64,000 nucleotides of DNA. It comes from Arion vulgaris. Taxonomy: Eukaryota; Mollusca; Gastropoda; Stylommatophora; Arionidae. The notes beneath the pieces were generated by a model. It was not told where the DNA came from and ran no database searches. It saw only the letters and a list, made by a program, of their open reading frames with translations. Positions 37,801-46,800 of the stretch are shown piece after piece; position 1 is the first letter of the stretch, and every line of letters begins with the position of its first letter. A program made the translations under genes and the position numbers. The stretch covers positions 3,099,782 through 3,163,781 of the forward strand of contig CM036759.1 in the NCBI GenBank assembly GCA_020796225.1, given 5' to 3'.

Positions 37801-40800
37801 TTACTCGTTTAATCAAAGTGCATTGATGCAGTTTGATACAAGAACCAACACTTGCTTTTGACTGTTCTTCTATCCTTACTCGTTTAATCAAAGTGCATTG
37901 ATGCAGTTTGATACAAGAACCACCACTTGCTTTTGACTGTTCTATCCTTACTCGTTTAATCAAAGTGCATTGATGCAGTTTGATACAAGAACCAACACTT
38001 GCTTTTGACTGTTCTTCTATCCTTACTCGTTTAATCAAAGTGCATTGATGCAGTTTGATACAAGAACCACCACTTGCTTTTGACTGTTCTTCTATCCTTA
38101 CTCGTTTAATCAAAGTGCATTGATGCAGTTTGATACAAGAACCACCACTTGCTTTTGACTTCTATCCTTACTCGTTTAATCAAAGTGCATTGATGCAGTT
38201 TGATACAAGAACCAACACTTGCTTTTGACTGTTCTTCTATCCTTACTCGTTTAATCAAAGTGCATTGATGCAGTTTGATACAAGAACCAACACTTGCTTT
38301 TGACTGTTCTTCTATCCTTACTCGTTTAATCAAGGTGCATTGATGCAGTTTGATACAAGAACCAACACTTGCTTTTGACTGTTCTTCTATCCTTACTCGT
38401 TTAATCAAGGTGCATTGATGCAGTTTGATACAAGAACCAACACTTGCTTTTGACTGTTCTTCTATCCTTACTCGTTTAATCAAAGTGCATTGATGCAGTT
38501 TGATACAAGAACCACCACTTGGAGATACAAAGTATGATCTTGGTGAGCTATAATTCTGTCATCATACCATCTCCCTCCCTGTGATGTACACTCCACAAAT
38601 GGCTTAAGTTATAATTAATAAATATGACTATCAAAACGTCCAAAGAGCTTGTCCAGCATCAGTAACATCTGGTATACATACACTGGACACCTACATGTTA
38701 AGGTGTCAATTTATCTGTTAAATGTTGCTGTCTTTAGTTTAACCATATGCTATTCTAGTCTGTTGCTACCTTTAGTTTAACCATATGCTATTCTAGTCTG
38801 TTGCGATCTTTAGTTTAACCATATGCTATTCTAGTCTGTTGCGATCTTTAGTTTAACCATATGCTATTCTAGTCTGTTGCTATCTTTAGTTTAACCATAT
38901 GCTATTCTAGTCTGTTGCTATCTTTAGTTTAACCATATGCTATTCTAGTCTGTTGCTATCTTTAGTTTAACCATATGCTATTCTAGTCTGTTGAGATCTT
39001 TAGTTTAACCATATGCTATTCTAGTCTGTTGCGATCTTTAGTTTAACCATATGCTATTCTAGTCTGTTGCGATCTTTAGTTTAACCATATGCTATTCTAG
39101 TCTGTTGCGATCTTTAGTTTAACCATATGCTATTCTAGTCTGTTGCGATCTTTAGTTTAACCATATGCTATTCTAGTCTGTTGCAATCTTTAGTTTAACC
39201 ATATGCTATTCTAGTCTGTTGCGATCTTTAGTTTAACCATATGCTATTCTAGTCTGTTGCGATCTTTAGTTTAACCATATGCTATTCTAGTCTGTTGCGA
39301 TCTTTAGTTTAACCATATGCTATTCTAGTCTGTTGCAATCTTTAGTTTAACCATATGCTATTCTAGTCTGTTGCGATCTTTAGTTTAACCATATGCTATT
39401 CTAGTCTGTTGCGATCTTTAGTTTAACCATATGCTATTCTAGTCTGTTGGTATGTCATATGATGAAAGAGTACCACCCTGTTAAGAAAGAATGCTCTATT
39501 CATCAATGTCATATGATGAAAGAGTACCACCCTGTTAAGAAAGAATGCTCTATTCATCAATGTCATATGATGAAAGAGTACCACCCTGTTAAGAAAGAAT
39601 GCTCTATTCATCAATGTCCTATGATGAAAGAGTACCACCATGTTAAGAAAGAATGCTCTATTCATCAATGTCATATGATGAAAGAGTACCACCCTGTTAA
39701 GAAAGAATGCTCTATTCATCAATGTCATATGATGAAAGAGTACCACCCTGTTAAGAAAGAATGCTCTATTCATCAATGTCCTATGATGAAAGAGTACCAC
39801 CCTGTTAAGAAAGAATGCTCTATTCATCAATGTCCTATGATGAAAGAGTACCACCCTGTTAAGAAAGAATGCTCTATTCATCAATGTCATATGATGAAAG
39901 AGTACCACCCTGTTAAGAAAGAATGCTCTATTCATCAATGTCATATGATGAAAGAGTACCACCATGTTAAGAAAGAATGCTCTATTCATCAATGTCATAT
40001 GATGAAAGAGTACCACCATGTTAAGAAAGAATGCTCTATTCATCAATGTCCTATGATGAAAGAGTACCACCATGTTAAGAAAGAATGCTCTATTCATCAA
40101 TGTCCTATGATGAAAGAGTACCACCCTGTTAAGAAAGAATGCTCTATTCATCAATGTCATATGATGAAAGAGTACCACCATGTTAAGAAAGAATGCTCTA
40201 TTCATCAATGTCATATGATGAAAGAGTACCACCATGTTAAGAAAGAATGCTCTATTCATCAATGTCCTATGATGAAAGAGTACCACCATGTTAAGAAAGA
40301 ATGCTCTATTCATCAATGTCCTATGATGAAAGAGTACCACCATGTTAAGAAAGAATGCTCTATTCATCAATGTCATATGATGAAAGAGTACCACCCTGTT
40401 AAGAAAGAATGCTCTATTCATCAATGTCCTATGATGAAAGAGTACCACCATGTTAAGAAAGAATGCTCTATTCATCAATGTCCTATGATGAAAGAGTACC
40501 ACCCTGTTAAGAAAGAATGCTCTATTCATCAATGTCATATGATGAAAGAGTACCACCCTGTTAAGAAAGAATGCTCTATTCATCAATGTCATATGATGAA
40601 AGAGTACCACCATGTTAAGAAAGAATGCTCTATTCATCAATGTCATATGATGAAAGAGTACCACCATGTTAAGAAAGAATGCTCTATTCATCAATGTCAT
40701 ATGATGAAAGAGTACCACCATGTTAAGAAAGAATGCTCTATTCATCAATGTCATATGATGAAAGAGTACCACCATGTTAAGAAAGAATGCGCTATTCATC

Positions 40801-43800
40801 AATGTCATATGATGAAAGAGTACCACCATGTTAAGAAAGAATGCTCTATTCATCAATGTCATATGATGAAAGAGTACCACCCTGTTAAGAAAGAATGCTC
40901 TATTCATCAATGTCATATGATGAAAGAGTACTACCCTGTTAAGAAAGAATGCTCTATTCATCAATGTCATATGATGAAAGAGTACCACCCTGTTAAGAAA
41001 GAATGCTCTATTCATCAATGTCATATGATGAAAGAGTACCACCATGTTAAGAAAGAATGCTCTATTCATCAATGTCATATGATGAAAGAGTACCACCCTG
41101 TTAAGAAAGAATGCTCTATTCATCAATGTCCTATGATGAAAGAGTACCACCCTGTTAAGAAAGAATGCTCTATTCATCAATGTCATATGATGAAAGAGTA
41201 CCACCCTGTTAAGAAAGAATGCTCTATTCATCAATGTCCTATGACCAACATGTTACACATCAACAGTTGTCAAACATCACGACCTGTTCATATGTTAAAA
41301 TATTTCTTTACCAGCTTGGCTTCTCTTGATGTCCAGATATGTTTCAATAAGATAACCACACTGTTGTACTGCTAACATAGCTTATATTTATTGTAATACA
41401 TATACTGTAATTATTAAATGTCATCTGAAATCAACCATTAGAATATGAGAACCATGTCTGTACTTGAAGTCTTCAACATATACAAAAGACAAATCATATA
41501 TTTATTTACCTGAAGAACTGTTCTTGTGTCTAAATCCCACAATTTGATGCTGTGACTGGCAGTCAGAAGATGTTTTTGTGAACACTGGCAGATAGAATGA
41601 ACACCTGAAGAATCACATTTCCACTTGCTGTAAACAATATGGAAAGCAACAGACTTCAATCACTTGAGCATAGTGTGAAGTAGTGACATTTTAAAACAGA
41701 CAGTTAACAACACAGAGTTAATATGATGGTAGTTAACAACAAGGGCATGGAGTGGTCTACATGGGCACGGAAGGCAATCACTGTGCTAACACAGACCTAC
41801 AATGTGTTAACATGGGCACTATTACAATGAGACACTGCTAACACTGACCTAGAATGAGGCACTGTGCTAACACTGACCTACAATGAGGAACTGTGCTAAC
41901 ACTGACCTACAATGAGACACTATGCTAACACTGACCTATGAGGCACTGTGCTAACACAGACCTACAATGAGGCACTATGCTAACACAGATAACCAAACAC
42001 ATCCCCAGCATTGCTCCCACAGATGACCTATACTACATCCCTGTGCTGTCTCCCACATTACATTCTCAGAAGTTCAATCAGATTAACAATAAGATAAAGA
42101 ATGAAAGAAATCTTACTGCTTCTGTTTGCCTTTTTTCAAGTCCCACTGGACAACACTCTGATCATCTGAGCATGAAAATAATTGTGGTTTAGATAAATGC
42201 CAGCAGACATCGTTCACTTGAAATGAGTGCCCTCCAGTCTGCGGAAGTAATAGAATAGAATAATTGATGTTATATAACTCTCTAAGTACAAATTGAAAAT
42301 GTATATCCATCCTCTCTCACACTTCATATATAAAATGAGTATGTCAATCAGAACAATTGAACAACACCAATATTAGATTTAGATGTCTGTTAGTGGCAAT
42401 TAAAGAAATACTTGATCAAACAAATCTCGAGATTGAAATGTGTGAAATGAACTGATATTTGTTATCATAGAAACAGACCTGGTTAGCAGGTCTCTGTGGC
42501 TAAGTGGTTAGACCATTGCCTTGCATTCCATATCAATCTTTACATCATTGGTGATGTCTGCTGGTTCATCCTGCTATGTATGATAACTTGGTTAGCTATG
42601 AAGAAGCAAAAACCATCACCAAAGGGCACTACAAAGCAAAATGGGATAAAGAACACCCAAAACACAAGAACGATGGATATTACCGACTGTCCAGAAAGGA
42701 CCAGACAGCCATACTTCACCTACGGACGAGTCAGAACAGAATGAGACACCTGTACACTAAATTCAAGATAGGTACCAATGACGTGCCCCGGTGGCTTGGC
42801 GAGTATGACAACAGAACATATTCTACAGAACTTCCTCCAGTATGCTGACCTGAGAAGAAACTGGTGGCCCACTTACACCAGCATCCAAGACAAACTGTAT
42901 GGTGTGGCTGATAATGAGGCAGACGGCTGCCTTTATTAGAGAATCCAAAATCCCAGTCTAGTGAGAACGCAGAAGAGAAGTATTTTTTATTTGTTCCTCA
43001 AAAGTTGTTGCCTAAGATGTGTGAGGCCGGTCATCCACACACATTACATGTACTTGAGCATCAATGTTAAGACGATATTAAAACTGTATAATGTACCCAC
43101 CAGCTGTGTATGAAGAGCTCCTTTAGCAAAGCTATATAAATTTATGGAGCCTGTAGTTGTTCCTAAAGCAATAAGTTTCAAATCATCAACGTTTGATTCT
43201 TTTTGTGGTGACTTGCTCAACCTTTTTTTCTTTGCTTTCGGAGATGAAACCTGAGTAAGATAAAAAAAAATCATAAATGATACCTTGGTAAACAAAATAG
43301 TGACTAAAAGACAGATTATAAATTCAATATTTATACCAACACTGTGCTACCAGAGCCAAACATGGGCACTGACAAAAGAACAAGAAAGGAAAATTACCAC
43401 ATGCGAAATATTTGCCTGAGGAAAGCAGTAAATAAAACAAGAAGAGACCATATAAGAAATGAGGAAATTAGAAGAACAGTCGGAACAACACCTGCTATTA
43501 GATTTATTGAAAAACAGACTCAAATGGTTTGGCCACTTGGTCAGAATGAACCCGAATACACCAGTTGCAAGAGCGTAAAACCTGAAAATGGAATCATCAA
43601 GAGGAAAGGGCAGACCAAGAAAAAGATGGGTTGATGGAGTTACAGACATCTTAAAACTCCACAATACCACATCATATCAAGCGACCGAGCGTGCATTATC
43701 TCGAAAACCGATCATCAGTTAAACCTGCTACGTCTAGCGGCAAAAAAGCAGAGAAGGACAAAAGAAAGAAAAGTAAACAAAATAGAAATAGTAAAGTAAA

Positions 43801-46800
43801 TAACATGATGTCATAACATGGTATAATTGGGGACTACAGTGTTAGGCTTGTATTGTTCTTTCATGGGACATGATGGTGATTTGATAAACATGACTGCAGA
43901 TGTATTTTACTGAGATGAGCTGTTCTGGTACCAATTTAGCTAATTGATCTGAGAACAGTTTGAGGTTGATCAAACTCCATGCTCATTGATTTGAACAGAC
44001 CATACAGTCATAAGCGACAGTCTCAGACTACAATATCCCATTCTGAGACTGAAAATCTATTCATTTCAGCTGTCATGTGGATTTATTTTGCATACTTTCT
44101 CCATTTTGCTTTCATATATTGTTTCTGAGTGTCTTTACAGCTATGGGATAGATCCAGCTCTGGTACTGCTCCAGTTCTTGTTAGCTCATCTGCCTTTTTA
44201 TTTCTAGGACTACATCAGTAGATTGGGACCCACTACAGAACCAGTTTTGTTTTCTATATAACAGTCTAATATTGATTTGTACTTCTTGGATGAAGCTGTC
44301 TTGTCTGAAATATGGCATAGTTTCGGAGCACAAACCACGAGTTACTCAGGATGACTAATTTTATCAGGCGCTGCCTCTTTTATTATGCTACTCCTTTCCT
44401 TAAATGATAGGCTGGAAACAAGACTACAGTGCCAGTGCTTTTATCTGACAAAGTGGATAGGGAAAATAACTTGGGAGTAAATGTGTCTACACATTTTCCC
44501 TGACCAATGTTTAAAGATCCGAGTCCAAGGATGCCTACTGTGCAGTCATGCTCATGGCAGTTGTATCGGCTAATTTGGTCAAGGTAACGCAGTCACAACA
44601 GTTCCTGGTTGGTAGTGTCAGAATGTTTGATCTTAGAAGATTTAGTCAATGGATAGTTTTTGCACTCATGCCTCGAATACAATGTGAAAGAGTCAAATTA
44701 AATGGAAGATGAGACTCTAGCAATATATCCCTTCAGTCCTGTGTCAAATAGCCGACAGTGACTGAATGGTCATGTCAATGCTGCTTCCAACAATATATCC
44801 CTTCAGTCCTGTGTCAAATAGCTGACAGTGACTGAATGGTTTTGTCAAGGCTGCTTCCAACAATATATCCCTTCAGTCCCATGTCAAATAGCTGACAGTG
44901 ACTGAATGGTTTTGTCAAGGCTGCTTCCAACAATATATCCCTTCAGTCCCATGTCAAATAGCTGACAGTGACTGAATGGTCTTGTCAAGGCTGCTTCCAA
45001 CAATATATCCCTTCAGTCCCATGTCAAATAGCTGACAGTGACTGAATGGTTTGTCAAGGCTGCTCCAACAATATATTCCTTCAGTCCCGTGTCAAATAGC
45101 TGACAGTGACTGAATGGTTCTTGTCAATGCTCCAACAATATATCCCTTCAGTCCCGTGTCAAATAGTTGACAGTGACTGAATGGTCTTGTCAAGGCTGCT
45201 TCCAACAATATATCCCTTCAGTCCTGTGTCAAATAGCTGACAGTGACTGAATGGTCTTGTCAATGCTGCTTCCAACAATATATCCCTTCAGTCCTGTGTC
45301 AAATAGCTGAGTGACTGAATGGTCTTGTCAATCGAGCTTCAACAATATATCCTTAAGTCCTCTGTCAAATAGTTGACAGTGACTGAATGGTCTTGTCAAG
45401 GCTGCTTCCAACAATATATCCCTTCAGTCCCGTGTCAAATAGTTGACAGTGACTGAATGGTCTTGTCAAGGCTGCTTCCAACAATATATCCCTTCAGTCC
45501 TGTATCAAATAGCTGACAGTGACTGAATGGTCTTGTCAATGCTGCTTCCAACAATATATCCCTTCAGTCCTGTGTCAAATAGCTGAGTGACTGAATGGTC
45601 TTGTCAATGCGGCTTCCAACAATATATCCCTTCAGTCCCGTGTCAAATAGCTGACAGTGACTGAATGGTTTCAAGGCTGCTCAACATATATCCCTTCAGT
45701 CCGTGTCAAATGCTGACAGTGACTGAATGGTCTTTCAAGGCTGCTTCAACAATATATCCCTTCAGTCCGGTGTCAAATAGCTGACAGTGACTGAATGGTC
45801 TTTTCTTCTCCTTTGTGTTGCTTCTTAGGACCAATTTTAATCACTCTTTGTGATATGTTTGATCTTGTCAAGAACGTGTATACGTTGCACATTGGTTTGG
45901 TAGGCCCTAAATGCATAGACTTCTACACGTTTAGGACATGTGCATCCGATTTCAGCCAAATCTCCTTAGTCGCTTCTCTTACAACATGCGTGGCAGGTAA
46001 CAGTGGTTCCATTCTTTACACTCCAAATTTGGGCCCCGGTAACCAGTCAGGCGAATGGTCTTGTCAAAGCTGCTTCCAACAATATATCCCTTCAGTCCTG
46101 TGTCAAATAGCTGACAGCGACTGAATGGTCTTGTCAAGGCTGCTTCCAAATTGTGCACGGTTTCCATATTTCTCACAGGAAAATGTGTGAAGTGGAGACA
46201 AATAATTTATTATGCTATCGTGTGGTGCCGGGGCTTGCAAGGAAGCAACCACTCGACCTACAATGCATGTTGCAAGAGGTGACTTATAGGAAGCTACCCT
46301 AGTAAATAGAAAGCATCGCAGAAATCGGATGTGCTGGCCTACTTGTAGGCGCATAACTGGCACAATGCACAATCACAAACAAATCACAGAGTGGTTGACA
46401 AGTGGTTGATATGGAGCATTCGAAGATGTTATGGCATCACAAGTGACAAACAGTGCATGCACAAAAAATGAGAAGTATATGCCTTATCAGAAACTGTCTT
46501 CCCAATGCAAAACCGGGCGATAGTTATTTTAGAGAAAACACAAATCAAGTGTCCGTACCTAAAGGCTGTACCGAATTTGTCAATGAAGGGACTGTCAACT
46601 GTCACAGGATATGGAGGCGAATCAGAACAGAAAGTCACACAAATCTGAACATAAGTTGTGGTGTTTGATCTACAGGCTGTAAGTGAAAGCACAAGCAACC
46701 GTGGCACAACTTACTTATGCTCTCTGATACATATATTGGTTATAAATCAAATAAATAGCGAGTACAAAGTATAACCAATTTTTCAATTCGACTTTGCTGC

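Noticed and set aside
37029..38483. Minus-strand frames of 125-200 codons with a repeated HQCTLIKRVRIE peptide
   Set aside because: By-product of the 75-bp minisatellite; frames break whenever a unit has an indel.
39423..41375. Open frames of 603 (minus) and 642 (plus) codons
   Set aside because: They exist because the repeat unit is 54 bases, a multiple of three without stops. They lie in an intron and match no protein family.
42487..42530. True tRNA gene
   Set aside because: A box A-like sequence is present, but I find no box B, anticodon arm or acceptor stem pairing; it fits a SINE head.
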